Assembly: GCF_002238045.1 (NCBI RefSeq)
Contig: NZ_NBYO01000002.1
Span: 806,001 to 870,000, forward strand
DNA: 64,000 nt
Source: Notoacmeibacter marinus
Lineage (GTDB): Bacteria; Pseudomonadota; Alphaproteobacteria; Rhizobiales; Rhizobiaceae
Reading direction: 5' to 3'
Shown: positions 18,582 to 28,444 of the stretch, one piece after another
Position numbering within the stretch: the first letter of the stretch is position 1
Layout of the letters: every line of letters begins with the position of its first letter
Made by a program: the position numbers and the translations under genes
The notes under the pieces: model-generated
What the model saw: only the letters and a program-made list of their open reading frames with translations
Databases searched by the model: none
Told to the model about the DNA's origin: nothing

Positions 18582-19820
18582 ATGTCCAATTTCTTCGACG
18601 CGCTCGAGACGCGAACCGAAACCGATCGTGAGGCCGATCTCTTCTCGGCCCTGCGGATCCAGATCGCCCACGCGGTTGAGAACGCGCCCTACTATGAGCG
18701 CGCGCTTGCCGGGATCGATCCGGATGGCATCCGTGATCGCCGCGCGCTAGGCGATTTGCCGGTTCTGCGCAAATCCGATCTGCCGGCCCTTCAGGCCGAG
18801 CATCCGCCGCTCGGCGGACTGGCGACGCAGAATACCGGCAAGTTCCGGCGGCTTTTCCTGTCGCCGGGTCCGATCATCGAGCCGGAAGCCGATGAGGAAC
18901 ACTGGCGCATGGGCCGCGCGCTTCATGCCGCCGGCATCGGGGCGGACGACCGCGTACTGAACGCCTTCGCCTATCATCTGACGCCGGCGGGCTTCATGTT
19001 CGACCATGGCTGCGCGGCCGTCGGCGCGGCCGTCTTTCCGGGCGGCGTCGGCAATACTGACCAGCAGGGCGAAGCCATCGTCAAGCTCGGTCTCACCGCC
19101 TATGTCGGCACACCCGACTTCCTGAAAACGATCCTGGAGCGCGCCGACGAGAACGGTCTCGACACGTCCAGCCTGAAACGCGCGCTCGTCAGCGGCGGAC
19201 CACTCTTTCCGAACCTTCGCGAATGGTACGAGGCACGTGGCATTTCCGTGCGCCAATGCTATGGCACGGCGGAATTGGGGCTGATTGCCTATGAGAGCGG
19301 CGGACCGGCGGACGGCATGATGACCGACGAGCACGCGCTGGTCGAGATCGTCCGTCCGGGCACCGGAACGCCGGTAGCTCCAGGAGAGGTCGGCGAAGTC
19401 GTCGTCACCACCTTCAATCCGCTCTATCCGCTGATCCGGTTCGCCACCGGCGATCTTTCGGCCTTCATGTCGGAGGCCTCGCCCTGCGGGCGCACGGGGC
19501 CGCGCCTGAAGGGCTGGATGGGTCGGGCCGATCAGACCACCAAGGTGCGCGGCATGTTCGTCCATCCCGCCCAGGTCGCCCGCATCATCGAACCCTTCGG
19601 CGGCATCGACCGGGCGCGTCTGATCGTCACCGAGCAGGAAGGCCATGACCGGCTGACGCTGCATGTGGAATCCGAGGCCGAACCGAACGGGCTGGCGGAA
19701 AAGCTGGCCGAGGCGTTACGCGCGGAATGCCGCCTTCGCGGCGAGATCGTCTTCGACCGGCCGGGCAGCCTTCCCAATGACGGCAAGGTCGTGGACGACC
19801 GTCGCCAGCTCGGCGTATGA
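18582..19820 (+). CDS. Phenylacetate-CoA ligase-family (PaaK-like) adenylate-forming enzyme
   Basis: A 412-residue ligase of the PaaK group. It has the N-terminal YYERAL and a diagnostic AMP-binding motif QCYGTAELGLIAYE; the ATGDL-type motif is FATGDLSAFM. The C-terminal half resembles AMP-binding_C_2 (KGWMGRADQTTKVRGMFV). The phosphate loop usual in PaaK appears degenerate here (KFRRLFLSPGPIIEPE), so the enzyme may differ in substrate. Start 18582 has CGGAGGA 5-6 nt upstream. As the second CoA ligase in a transporter operon it suggests an aromatic or related acid as cargo; this is inference. Confidence 0.85.
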   Translation: MSNFFDALETRTETDREADLFSALRIQIAHAVENAPYYERALAGIDPDGIRDRRALGDLPVLRKSDLPALQAEHPPLGGLATQNTGKFRRLFLSPGPIIEPEADEEHWRMGRALHAAGIGADDRVLNAFAYHLTPAGFMFDHGCAAVGAAVFPGGVGNTDQQGEAIVKLGLTAYVGTPDFLKTILERADENGLDTSSLKRALVSGGPLFPNLREWYEARGISVRQCYGTAELGLIAYESGGPADGMMTDEHALVEIVRPGTGTPVAPGEVGEVVVTTFNPLYPLIRFATGDLSAFMSEASPCGRTGPRLKGWMGRADQTTKVRGMFVHPAQVARIIEPFGGIDRARLIVTEQEGHDRLTLHVESEAEPNGLAEKLAEALRAECRLRGEIVFDRPGSLPNDGKVVDDRRQLGV

Positions 19821-19861
19821 GTGAAGCAGCCATCCCTGCCGAACCGTAAAAGGATTTCGCC

Positions 19862-21064
19862 ATGTCGTCACAGACCATCGTCATCACCGGCGCGGCGCGC
19901 ACCCCCATGGGCGCCTTCCAGGGCGAGCTTGCCGGCGTTTCGGCAACCGAACTCGGCACGGCGGCCATCGATGCGGCGCTAAAGAAAGCCGATGCGTCCG
20001 GCGAAGCCGTCGACGAGGTGTTCATGGGCAACGTCCTGCCCGCCGGCCTTGGTCAGGCCCCGGCGCGGCAGGCGGCCATCCATGCCGGCATCGACAAGGC
20101 GACGCCCTGCACGACCATTTCGAAGGTCTGCGGCTCGGGTATGCGAGCGGTCATGTTCGCCCATGACGCGCTGATGCTTGGCCAGGGCGAGACGATCGTC
20201 GCCGGTGGCATGGAGAGCATGAGCAACGCCCCTTATCTGCTACCGAAGGCGCGCGGCGGCTACCGCATCGGCCACGGTCAGGTTCTCGACCACATGATGC
20301 TGGACGGGCTCGAAGATGCCTATGACATCGCGCCGAATGGCGCGCGCCGCTCCATGGGTACCTTCGGCGAGGACTGCGCCGAAAAATATCAGCTGACGCG
20401 CGACGCCCAGGACGATTACGCCATCGCAAGCGTGGATCGCGCCGCCAAGGCCAACAAGGATGGCGGGTTCGACTGGGAGATGACGCCCGTCACCGTCTCG
20501 TCGCGACGGGGCGAAACCGTCATCGACAGTGATGAAGGCCCGCGCAGCATCAAGACCGAGAAGATCCCGCAATTGCGCCCGGCCTTCCGCAAGGATGGCT
20601 CGATCACAGCGGCGTCGTCCTCGTCGATCAACGATGGCGCGGCCGCGCTCGTCCTGTCCACCATGGCGCAGGCCGAAAAGGACGGCGCGGCGCCCATCGC
20701 CCGGATCGTCGGCCACAGCGCCTTCGCCGCCGAGCCGGGCTGGTTCACCACGGCCCCGATCTTCGCGATGGACAAGCTCCTTGAGAAAATCGGCTGGTCC
20801 TATGACGATGTCGATCTCTTCGAGATCAACGAAGCCTTCGCGGTGGTGCCGATGGTGGCGATGCAGCAGCGCTCGATCCCCCATGAGAAGGTCAACATTC
20901 ATGGCGGCGCCTGCGCGCTGGGCCACCCCATCGGCGCGTCCGGCGCACGCATCATTGTCACGCTCCTCGGCGCTTTGAAACGCCACGGCCTGTCGAAGGG
21001 CGTCGCTTCCATCTGCATTGGTGGCGGCGAAGGCACGGCGATTGCGGTCGAGATGGTCGGCTAG
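19862..21064 (+). CDS. Acetyl-CoA C-acyltransferase (thiolase)
   Basis: A 400-residue thiolase that condenses two acetyl-CoA or cleaves 3-ketoacyl-CoA. The nucleophile is Cys90 in KVCGSGMRAV; NEAFAVVPMVAMQ, GGACALGHPIGASGAR and the proton-transfer cysteine in SICIGGGEGTAIAVE are all present. The length and motifs fit acetoacetyl-CoA thiolase (PhaA/AtoB type), including NVLPAGLGQAPARQAA. It closes the ABC/ligase operon, 41 nt after the PaaK-like gene, and may carry out the final thiolysis of the imported acid. It could equally serve acetoacetate from the leucine pathway nearby. Confidence 0.92.
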   Translation: MSSQTIVITGAARTPMGAFQGELAGVSATELGTAAIDAALKKADASGEAVDEVFMGNVLPAGLGQAPARQAAIHAGIDKATPCTTISKVCGSGMRAVMFAHDALMLGQGETIVAGGMESMSNAPYLLPKARGGYRIGHGQVLDHMMLDGLEDAYDIAPNGARRSMGTFGEDCAEKYQLTRDAQDDYAIASVDRAAKANKDGGFDWEMTPVTVSSRRGETVIDSDEGPRSIKTEKIPQLRPAFRKDGSITAASSSSINDGAAALVLSTMAQAEKDGAAPIARIVGHSAFAAEPGWFTTAPIFAMDKLLEKIGWSYDDVDLFEINEAFAVVPMVAMQQRSIPHEKVNIHGGACALGHPIGASGARIIVTLLGALKRHGLSKGVASICIGGGEGTAIAVEMVG

Positions 21065-21259
21065 CAGATCGCGCCGCACATCGCCGCGACTGATATGGAT
21101 TATCAGATGAAGCGCCCGCACCACGGCCTGCCCGTTTCGGATTCGTGCCGATAGCGCCATCGGCGGCTGGCCTCGGTATGATTTGACGGCTAAGACAGCA
21201 CATCCGACCATCGAGCCGGCAAACAGGCGCACGGTACCCACTTCAGTGGGAGGGCACAA

Positions 21260-22033
21260 TTGCATAGACAGATCCCCGACTGCGATGAACCGATGTCGGC
21301 CAAATCTTCGTCGGCACTGCTTCTACAGCCCGGCGACCTTGAGATTATTCGCGGGTCGAACCTTTTCAAGGACATGGACGAGCCGGTTCTGCAATCGCTC
21401 CTGTCCGGCGCGTCGGTGATGACGGCGGGGCGCGGCGAAGTGCTGTTCCTGCAGGGCGAGCCGGCGGACGCCTTTTTCGTGGTGCTGGAAGGCTGGATCA
21501 AGGTTTACCGTGTTACGCCGGGCGGCGACGAAGCCGTGGTCGGCATCTTTACCGATGGGCAGAATTTTGCCGAAGCCGCGGCCTTCATCGACGGCGCCTA
21601 TCCGGCGAGCGGCGAGGCCGTGACGGAATCGCGAATCGCGCGTATTCCCGCTCGTCACCTCAAGAAGCGAATGGCGGAAAATCCGGAGATCGGCCTGGCC
21701 ATGCTGGCGTCCACATCGCGGCATCTGCATTTGCTCATACGGCAGATCGAACAGTTGAAAGCCCATACGGGCGCGCAGAGGGTTGCGGAATTTCTTTCAT
21801 CCCTGACGCGTGTGGAGAGTGGCGCCTGCATGCTGGCTCTGCCTTACGACAAGACCCTCATTGCCGCCCGTCTCGGCATGAAACCGGAAAGCCTGTCGCG
21901 CGCCTTTCACCGCCTGAAAGGCCAGGGCGTGGAGATCAAGAACAATGTCGCGCTGATCGACGATATTGAACGGTTGCGCAATTTCGTCGATCAGGAACGC
22001 GCCGAAGTGATCCGTTCGGGCAAGCGCGGCTGA
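21260..22033 (+). CDS. Dnr-type Crp/Fnr-family regulator
   Basis: A 257-residue Crp/Fnr regulator with an N-terminal cyclic-nucleotide-binding-like domain (GEVLFLQGEPADAFFVVLEG) and a C-terminal helix-turn-helix (LPYDKTLIAARLGMKPESL, then SRAFHRLKGQG). There is no N-terminal cysteine cluster as in FNR, so no [4Fe-4S] sensor is expected. The HTH is like that of Dnr-class NO-responsive regulators of denitrification. It is convergent with nosX, ending 7 nt away. A TTG start at 21260 has GGGAGGG 6 nt upstream; an ATG at 21293 without a good ribosome site is the alternative. Likely role: nitrogen-oxide control of the neighbouring nos and nnrS promoters (inferred). Confidence 0.85.
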   Translation: MHRQIPDCDEPMSAKSSSALLLQPGDLEIIRGSNLFKDMDEPVLQSLLSGASVMTAGRGEVLFLQGEPADAFFVVLEGWIKVYRVTPGGDEAVVGIFTDGQNFAEAAAFIDGAYPASGEAVTESRIARIPARHLKKRMAENPEIGLAMLASTSRHLHLLIRQIEQLKAHTGAQRVAEFLSSLTRVESGACMLALPYDKTLIAARLGMKPESLSRAFHRLKGQGVEIKNNVALIDDIERLRNFVDQERAEVIRSGKRG

Positions 22034-22040
22034 GGCTTTC

Positions 22041-22997
22041 CTAGCCCGACAAAACGGTGCGTGCGCCAAGCCGGTCGACAGCGATGGCCCGGCCGCCCGT
22101 CTTTGCAAGAGCCACGGCCAACCCTTTCGCCGGCAGCAGGGCAAACCCCGTCGAGAGCCCGTCCGCTATGGCGGCCGATGAGTGAATGACGCTGATACGC
22201 CGCCATTGGCCCGCGACCGGCCCGCGCTTCGGATGAAGAATATGACCGACTGCCCCGCTTTCGTCGAACGACGTGCCCTTGGGAGCCGACGTTGCGACGG
22301 CCATATCGGTCAGCGCAAGCGTCTCCTCTGCATCACTGTCGCCGGCTTCCGCCAGGCCGACCCGCCAGGGTTGGCCCGGTTCCCGCTCGCCAAGCGCCGA
22401 TATCTCGCCGACGGAGACCAGAACATTGGCAAGGCCCGCACTTTTGAGCAACGCCGCGACGCGATCGGTGGCGTAGCCCTGCGCGATACCGTTCAGCGTC
22501 AGCGCCATGCCATCTCGTGCGAAGGCGATCTCGTCGCTACCAATTCGAACATCCTGCCAGCCGACCTTGCCGAGCGCGGCATCGAGCGCGACCCGATCCG
22601 GCCGGCCGCCGGTTTGGGCCAATAGCGACCAGACCGGTTGCACGGTCGGATCGAACAGACCGTCCGTCGCTTCGTGGACCGTGCCGACGATGGACAGCAG
22701 CGCGACCATCTCCTGCGACGGCATGGCGAGGCGGCCATCGCGATTGAGCCGAACGATTTCACTGCCCGGCCGATAGAGGCTGAACAGGGTCTCCATCCGC
22801 TCGATCTCGGCACGGGCCGCGGCAATCAGCGGCTGCGCTTCCTGTTCCGGCAGGCCGGCTATGGTGAGCGAAGCGCCGGCGCCCATGGCGAATCCGGACC
22901 AGCGGACATGGGCGGCGGCGAAGGCCGGGCCGGCCATCAGCAGCGACGCCGACGAAGCGGCGGCGATCTGGATGAAGCGGCGGCGATTGATGCTCAT
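22041..22997 (-). CDS. nosX: NosX, ApbE-type FAD:protein FMN transferase
   Basis: A 318-residue ApbE-family flavin transferase exported through Tat (NRRRFIQIAAAS at the N-terminus, then AGPAFAA). It covalently attaches FMN from FAD to a threonine of NosR in the periplasm, which NosZ activity needs in vivo. Typical motifs are LFSLYRPGSEIVRLNR, LNGIAQGYATDRVA and ATSAPKG. It is the last gene of nosRZDFYLX and its start overlaps nosL by ATGA. Its position after nosL separates it from ApbE proteins serving Rnf or Nqr. Confidence 0.93.
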   Translation of the reverse strand: MSINRRRFIQIAAASSASLLMAGPAFAAAHVRWSGFAMGAGASLTIAGLPEQEAQPLIAAARAEIERMETLFSLYRPGSEIVRLNRDGRLAMPSQEMVALLSIVGTVHEATDGLFDPTVQPVWSLLAQTGGRPDRVALDAALGKVGWQDVRIGSDEIAFARDGMALTLNGIAQGYATDRVAALLKSAGLANVLVSVGEISALGEREPGQPWRVGLAEAGDSDAEETLALTDMAVATSAPKGTSFDESGAVGHILHPKRGPVAGQWRRISVIHSSAAIADGLSTGFALLPAKGLAVALAKTGGRAIAVDRLGARTVLSG

Positions 22998-23536
22998 CGG
23001 GACGCCTCCCCTTCGTCTTTTCCCGCTTCGGTCGCCCCGGTTGGCGTCACGTCCACCGGCGCCAGCACATAGGCGTCCGGAATGTCGGCGAGCGAGACGA
23101 TCTCGCCGCCATGCGCCTCGGCGAACGCCTCGGCTTCCGCCTTCTCCGAAAAGGGGACGGCTTCCGGCGCGCCCATGCCGCCCCGCCTCTCACTGCCGAT
23201 CACGTAATGGGCGGTTTGCGCGTCGGTCCAGTTGTCCGGTCCCGGTTCGGTCCAGGACGATGCCTTGCTCATATCGGACACATAGACGGCCCGCACTTCC
23301 CCGGTTTCTTCGGGCATTCGGAGAAAGGCGATCACGTCGCGGACCTGGCTGAACCAGAGCGGATGATCCAGTCCGGCGACATGGGCTTGCGCTTTCGGAC
23401 CCTCATGCTCCAGTACGATCATCTGGCAGTAATGACCGGTCGCCTCGGCGGTCATGGAAACCGGTCGCGGCTTTTCGGCGGTCTGCGGCTGGCACGCCGC
23501 CAGCAGAGCGGTGGCCAGCACGGCAAGAAATCTCAT
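22994..23536 (-). CDS. nosL: NosL, copper chaperone lipoprotein for N2O reductase
   Basis: A 180-residue outer-face lipoprotein. The lipobox LLAAC puts the lipidated cysteine at residue 15. The Cu(I)-binding motif of NosL is present as HYCQMIVLEH (Cys37, Met39). It delivers copper for the CuZ centre of NosZ. It overlaps nosY by 4 nt and nosX by 4 nt. An in-frame upstream extension exists but covers nosY, and the start chosen gives the proper signal peptide. Confidence 0.93.
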   Translation of the reverse strand: MRFLAVLATALLAACQPQTAEKPRPVSMTAEATGHYCQMIVLEHEGPKAQAHVAGLDHPLWFSQVRDVIAFLRMPEETGEVRAVYVSDMSKASSWTEPGPDNWTDAQTAHYVIGSERRGGMGAPEAVPFSEKAEAEAFAEAHGGEIVSLADIPDAYVLAPVDVTPTGATEAGKDEGEASR

Positions 23537-24363
23537 GGTTCGAGCCTCCTGAAAACGATGCTTGCCGCCCCGAGCGCCGCCACGATCCAGATTCCGAGCG
23601 ACAGCAGGGCGGTCTCGACGGGGAAGGGCAAGGCTGCGCTGGCGCCGGCAAAGCCGGTCGCCTCCGCGCCGATATCGAGCGCGGCCAGATTGTAGAGGCG
23701 GAACGCATCGGCGGGATTGGCCAGCAGCAGGAACGGAAAGGCCGTCCTGGCGAACACGCCGTCCGGATCGGCGACCAGCGCGCCGAGCAGGCCGAGATCG
23801 TAGAGAACGACGGCGACCAGCCAGATGCCGACGGCGAGCGCCGCCGCCGTGCCCGTCTGCCGGACGGACGCGCTGGCGATGGTTCCGATGGCGATGAAGG
23901 CCGCGCCGAGCGCGATACTGGTCGCGAGCAGTCGCAGCAGCGCGGACAACCCGTCGGTCGCGCCGCCGGCCATCGCAATGACGGCGAGCGCCGCGATCCC
24001 GTAGCCGATGACGATCGCCACCGCGACGATCGCAAGTTGGCCGAGCGCCTTGCCAAGAATGACGGCGCTTCTGGACACCGGGGTCGCGAGCAGGAGCGGC
24101 AGGGTGCCGCGCTCGACCTCGCCGGCGATGGAATCGAAGGCCAGAAGAAGCGCGATCAGCGGCACCAGATAGACGGAGAGCGTGGCGAGGCTGGCCACGG
24201 TGATCGTCAGCGGCGCAACCTTGACGTCGCCGGTCGGGGCAGACCCCAGAAACGCCAGCACCAGCGCGAACAGCGCCAGAATGGCGGTGGCCAGAAGCAC
24301 CCAGCGATTGCGGAACCCGATGCGGATTTCGGTCGCCGCGATAGCCGTGATGTGACCGATCAT
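23533..24363 (-). CDS. nosY: NosY, ABC-2 type permease for NosZ maturation
   Basis: A 276-residue membrane protein with six predicted hydrophobic segments. It begins with the cytoplasmic IRIGFRNRWVLLATAIL and contains FDSIAGEVERGTLPLLLATP, the conserved loop of NosY permeases. Together with the ATPase NosF and the periplasmic NosD it forms the ABC complex needed to assemble the copper-sulfide CuZ site. Overlaps of 4 nt with nosF and nosL show coupled translation. Confidence 0.94.
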   Translation of the reverse strand: MIGHITAIAATEIRIGFRNRWVLLATAILALFALVLAFLGSAPTGDVKVAPLTITVASLATLSVYLVPLIALLLAFDSIAGEVERGTLPLLLATPVSRSAVILGKALGQLAIVAVAIVIGYGIAALAVIAMAGGATDGLSALLRLLATSIALGAAFIAIGTIASASVRQTGTAAALAVGIWLVAVVLYDLGLLGALVADPDGVFARTAFPFLLLANPADAFRLYNLAALDIGAEATGFAGASAALPFPVETALLSLGIWIVAALGAASIVFRRLEP

Positions 24364-25265
24364 GACGCGCCTCCCGTGCCGGTGGCGGAAAAATGGCGGT
24401 AGATGTCGTCGAGGCTGGGCTGCGCGACGTCGAAATCCGTGACCAGCGGTCCGAGCGCGGAAATGGCGGCGAGCCGGTCCATCTTCTGCGGCAGCGGGCA
24501 GAGAAGCTCGACCGACTGGCCATTTATACGGTCTCCGCCGAGCCGGGCCGAGACCTCTTCGACATGATCGGGACGGGCCCGAACGCGAATGCGGATGGGA
24601 AGGGCGGCGTCGGCCTGCAACTGCGCCAGCGGCGCATCGGCGACCAGCCGGCCGGACCGCAATATGGCGACACGGTCGGTCCGCGCTTCCAGCTCGCTGA
24701 GGCTGTGCGAGGACAGAAGAACGGCGGTGCCGGCCGTCGCGACCTCATCGAGAAGTTCGTAGAAATCGCGCCGCGAGATCGGATCGAGGCCGGATGTAGG
24801 CTCGTCCAGCAGCATCAGGCGAGGCCTGCCGACCAGCGCCTGGGCCAGACCGAGCCTTTGCCGCATTCCTTTCGAATAGCCGCCGACCCGTCTGTTCATG
24901 GCGTCGGCAAGGCCGACCCGCTCGAGCGCCCTGTCGGCGTCGGCCTTCGGCGCCCCTTTCAGGCGGGCGTAGAAGCGCGCGATTTCGCGCCCGGTCAGCG
25001 TTTTCGGAAAAGCGACGTTTTCCGGCAGATAGGAAACGGCGATGCGGGCGGCATTGGCGCCCGGCGCATGGCCGTCGATCGTGACCGCGCCGGCGTCGGG
25101 CCGGATGAAGCCCAGGACCAGCCGGAAAAGGGTCGTCTTGCCGGCGCCATTGTGGCCCAGAAGCGCGACGCGCTCGCCGGGCGCGACAGCGAGCGACACA
25201 TCGTCGAGAGCGACGACCTTCTGAAAGCGCTTCGACACGGCCGCAAGTTTCAGCACTGCGCTCAT
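24360..25265 (-). CDS. nosF: NosF, ABC ATPase for NosZ maturation
   Basis: A 301-residue cytoplasmic ATPase with Walker A LLGHNGAGKTTLFR, signature GYSKGMRQRLGLAQALV, Walker B LMLLDEPTSGLDPISR and a C-terminal extension of about 80 residues typical of NosF. It energises NosY/NosD. It overlaps nosD and nosY by 4 nt each. Related ABC-2 ATPases could be confused with it, but the operon position makes the assignment firm. Confidence 0.95.
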   Translation of the reverse strand: MSAVLKLAAVSKRFQKVVALDDVSLAVAPGERVALLGHNGAGKTTLFRLVLGFIRPDAGAVTIDGHAPGANAARIAVSYLPENVAFPKTLTGREIARFYARLKGAPKADADRALERVGLADAMNRRVGGYSKGMRQRLGLAQALVGRPRLMLLDEPTSGLDPISRRDFYELLDEVATAGTAVLLSSHSLSELEARTDRVAILRSGRLVADAPLAQLQADAALPIRIRVRARPDHVEEVSARLGGDRINGQSVELLCPLPQKMDRLAAISALGPLVTDFDVAQPSLDDIYRHFSATGTGGAS

Positions 25266-26518
25266 GAGGGCGATCCTTCGTTGAGCGGAACGGGCTGCAT
25301 CAAAGGCGCGGTATCCACCACCCCGCCTGGCAGAAGGGCCGGAAATTCCCGTTGCGCCCAGCGGATCAGCTGAACGGCGGGGCTGCCGACGAGCAGATGC
25401 GCCGCCGGTTGGGTCCAGAGCACCTCGTCCATCCGGTCATTGGGCCGGAATGGCTGATCGGCGATGCCGTCGCCATCGATGTCGAAGGCGGCGTGATCGG
25501 ACCAGTAATTGCCCCGGCCCTCTTCGCTCCAGTCATGGCGTTTGGAGCCGACATATTTGACCTGCGTCCGGTTGCCGATAAAGGCGTTGCCGCTGATGGC
25601 GTTGCGCTCCGAACCGGCGGTGAAATGAATGCCGATCGGACAACGCTCGAACCGGTTGTCGGCGATCCGGTTGCGGTTGGCATTGTACATGAAGAGGCAT
25701 TTCTTGCCGCCATCGCGCACCAGATTGCGCTCAATGGCCGCGTCATTGGCGTAGTTCAGCATGATGCCGTGGTCGCGATCGCCATCCGACACATTGCCGC
25801 TCATGCGGATATGGCGGCTATACATGACCGCATAGCCCAGATGATTGCCGGTCGAGACATTGCCGGCGATCTCCGCGCCATTCGCATACATGAAATGGAT
25901 GGCGAAGCGCAGCTCCGAAAAGCGGTTGCGGTAGAAGCTGTCATTGTGGCTGGTGTTGACGAAGATGCCGTCGCGGCCGAGCCGCACGCTATTGTCTTCG
26001 ACAACGACGCCGGGCGCGTTCCAGATATAGATGCCGTTGCCCCTGGCGTTCATGCGGTGATCGTCGCGGCCGGTGATCGTGTTTCGCCGCACCTGCGCGT
26101 CGGCCGCGCCATGCACGTCGATGCCGTGGAGATTGCCGGTCACGATATTGTCTTCGATGACGGCGCGGGCGGCCTTCTGCGTCAGCTTGATGCCGGAATC
26201 GAGGGTCTCGTGCGAGGAACCCGAACCGGTGACGCGCAGGCTGGAAACCGTGACATCGGGCGCATCGACAACGATGACCGTGCCGGTGCCTGGCCCTTCG
26301 ATATGCGCCCCTTCGCCGCGCAGCGTCAGCGGTCGCTCGATTACGATCGGCCCTTTATACGCGCCGGGAGACAGGCGAAGCACGTCCCCCGACGCGGTCG
26401 TTTCGAGGGCCGCCGCGAGCGCGCCGGGCCGTGCCTCCACGACGATCTCGGCCGCATGGGCCGTGACCGCCGGGAAGCAGGCGACGAACGCAACAAGGAT
26501 CGCGGCAGCCGGTTTCAT
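25262..26518 (-). CDS. nosD: NosD, periplasmic beta-helix copper-site assembly protein
   Basis: A 418-residue periplasmic protein with a signal peptide (start MKPAAAILVAFVACF, ending VTAHAA). The body is a right-handed beta-helix of NosD/parallel-beta-helix repeats with many N-x-(I/V)-x-x-N turns, for example IEDNIVTGNLHGIDVHG and IERNLVRDGGKKCLFMYNAN. It docks NosL and NosZ to the NosFY transporter during CuZ assembly. The start at 26518 is chosen because it gives the signal peptide and lies 4 nt after nosZ. A longer version would run into nosZ. Confidence 0.94.
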   Translation of the reverse strand: MKPAAAILVAFVACFPAVTAHAAEIVVEARPGALAAALETTASGDVLRLSPGAYKGPIVIERPLTLRGEGAHIEGPGTGTVIVVDAPDVTVSSLRVTGSGSSHETLDSGIKLTQKAARAVIEDNIVTGNLHGIDVHGAADAQVRRNTITGRDDHRMNARGNGIYIWNAPGVVVEDNSVRLGRDGIFVNTSHNDSFYRNRFSELRFAIHFMYANGAEIAGNVSTGNHLGYAVMYSRHIRMSGNVSDGDRDHGIMLNYANDAAIERNLVRDGGKKCLFMYNANRNRIADNRFERCPIGIHFTAGSERNAISGNAFIGNRTQVKYVGSKRHDWSEEGRGNYWSDHAAFDIDGDGIADQPFRPNDRMDEVLWTQPAAHLLVGSPAVQLIRWAQREFPALLPGGVVDTAPLMQPVPLNEGSPS

Positions 26519-26522
26519 GGCG

Positions 26523-28442
26523 TCAGGTCGCCCGCGGTTCGACGAACATGCGGCCGCGCATTTCCATATGCAGCGCATGGCAGAACCACTGGCAGTAGAA
26601 CCAGTGGACGCCGGGCCTGTCGGCGATGAACGTCACCGAGGCCGTTGCTTTGGGCGCGACCTCCATGGCGACGCCGAAATTGGCCAGGGTGAAGCCGTGG
26701 GTCAGATCGTCGATGTCGTCGATATTTGTCACATAGACCGTGACTTCGTCGCCCTGCTTGACCGTGAACTTGTCGAGGCTGAAGACCGGCGCGGCGGAGT
26801 GCATGTAGACCCGCACCTTGTTGCCGTCGCGGATCGGCTCCGGCGCACCGTCTTCCAGATCGACGCCATCGGCCTCTGCCTGCTTGCGCGCATCCTCCCA
26901 CATCGGATCGTCGCGGTCCCAGACGACCTTCGGGCTCACCTTCGACCGATGCACCAGAATGGAATCGTGCGGTTCGGCGAAGGTCGCACCGTCGTGCACG
27001 ACTTTCATCTCGTCCGATGAGAGGTCGATCAGCTGTTCGCATTCCGGCTTGAGCGGCCCGACATTCAGGAACCGGTCCTTGGAGAACTTGTTCATCGAGA
27101 TCAGCCACTTGCCATCGGCCTCGGCGGTCTCGCCCATCGTCGTGGAGTTGTGGCCCGGCTGGTAGTGGACATCGACCTTGGAGATGATCGGGTCGACCTC
27201 CTCGCCCGCATATTGGCGGATCGCCTTGCCGATGTTCCACTTCACCACCTGGCTGTCGAGAAACAGCGTGGTGAAGGCGTTGCCCTGGCCGTCATAGGCC
27301 GTGTGAAGCGGGCCGAGGCCGAGTTCCGGTTCGCCGACAATGGCCGAGCGAGGATCGGCATCGCCTTCGAACAGGGCGTCGAGCTTCTCGACATCCATGA
27401 TCGAGACGGTCGGCGACAATTTGCCGTTGATGACCACATGCTTCTTGTCCGGCGCGGTGTTGATGCCGTGCGGCGAGTTCGGGATCGGAATGTAGCGCGT
27501 ATATTTCGAGCCCTTGCGGCCATCGAGGACCGGCACGCCGTTCATTTCGGTGTAATCGCCGGCGGCGACGCCCTCTTCGATCCGCTTGATGTTGAAGACC
27601 ACCACATGGTCGGTCTCCGACGCGGTCATCTCGGCGAGGTTGACGCCCATCTCCGAATTGTAGGAGGTGGAGAAGGCGTATTTGCCCTGATAGTCGCAAT
27701 CGGTGTTGTCCAGATTGCCATCGACGATCACCTGCCAGGCCACCTCCATCGTGTCGCCATCGATGGCGGTGTAGATGCAGCGATAGGCCGACGGATCGTC
27801 GAGGATCCGGCCGTCATTGGGCAGCGGCGCTTCGTGCTCGCCATTGGCGAAGATGTAGCCCGTGCGCGGATATTTCTGCGGCCGCATGCCGTGAATGTCG
27901 TGCGCATTTGGGATCTCGATGATCTTGTCGCACTTCATGACGTCGCAGCGCACACGCGCCACGCGTGTATTGGCCTTGTCGTTCATAAACAGATAGCGGC
28001 CATCATAGGTGCCGTCGGTGAACGACATGTGGGGATGGTGCAGGTCGCCATTGTCGTAGGTGACCTTGCCCTGAGCGGCCAGATAGGCCTTGGTTTCCGG
28101 CAGAAGGCCCTCGGTCAGGATCTTCAGGCTCTCATTGGTCTGGCCCCAGCCGGTGGCCGAGCAGCGGTTGAACACCGGCACGCGCATTAGCTCGCGCATT
28201 GACGGCACGCCCAGAATGCGCAGTTCGCCCGTTTGGCCGGACGACCAGAAGCCGTAATATTCGTCGAGTTCTCCGGGCGCCAGATGCGGCGCGCCGGCGG
28301 TTTCCGCGCGGGCGGGCGAAATGGCGTTGCCAGCCAGCATCGCGCCGCCGATACCAGTCCCGGCTGCAACCGCGCCAACGGCGCTGGCGGAAAGGAGATC
28401 GCGGCGCGAAACGCCCAGTCCCCTGGTGGTTTTGTCGGTCAT
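26523..28442 (-). CDS. nosZ: NosZ, nitrous-oxide reductase (clade I, Tat-exported)
   Basis: This periplasmic enzyme reduces N2O to N2. It is 639 residues with a Tat signal ([17 protein letters not shown]), a seven-bladed propeller carrying the CuZ histidines (for example DLHHPHMSF and [14 protein letters not shown]) and a C-terminal cupredoxin with the CuA ligands in [15 protein letters not shown] (about Cys617, Cys621, His625, Met628). The Tat signal and operon order mark clade I. AAGGAG lies 7 nt before the ATG at 28442; an ATG at 28448 overlaps the nosR stop but is too close to this site. It takes electrons from pseudoazurin or cytochrome c and via NosR. Confidence 0.97.
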   Translation of the reverse strand: MTDKTTRGLGVSRRDLLSASAVGAVAAGTGIGGAMLAGNAISPARAETAGAPHLAPGELDEYYGFWSSGQTGELRILGVPSMRELMRVPVFNRCSATGWGQTNESLKILTEGLLPETKAYLAAQGKVTYDNGDLHHPHMSFTDGTYDGRYLFMNDKANTRVARVRCDVMKCDKIIEIPNAHDIHGMRPQKYPRTGYIFANGEHEAPLPNDGRILDDPSAYRCIYTAIDGDTMEVAWQVIVDGNLDNTDCDYQGKYAFSTSYNSEMGVNLAEMTASETDHVVVFNIKRIEEGVAAGDYTEMNGVPVLDGRKGSKYTRYIPIPNSPHGINTAPDKKHVVINGKLSPTVSIMDVEKLDALFEGDADPRSAIVGEPELGLGPLHTAYDGQGNAFTTLFLDSQVVKWNIGKAIRQYAGEEVDPIISKVDVHYQPGHNSTTMGETAEADGKWLISMNKFSKDRFLNVGPLKPECEQLIDLSSDEMKVVHDGATFAEPHDSILVHRSKVSPKVVWDRDDPMWEDARKQAEADGVDLEDGAPEPIRDGNKVRVYMHSAAPVFSLDKFTVKQGDEVTVYVTNIDDIDDLTHGFTLANFGVAMEVAPKATASVTFIADRPGVHWFYCQWFCHALHMEMRGRMFVEPRAT

Positions 28443-28444
28443 CG

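Noticed and set aside
21147-21164. Terminator after the thiolase gene (GCCGAT-N6-ATCGGC)
   Set aside because: The stem is only 6 bp, more than 80 nt after the stop, and without a T tract.
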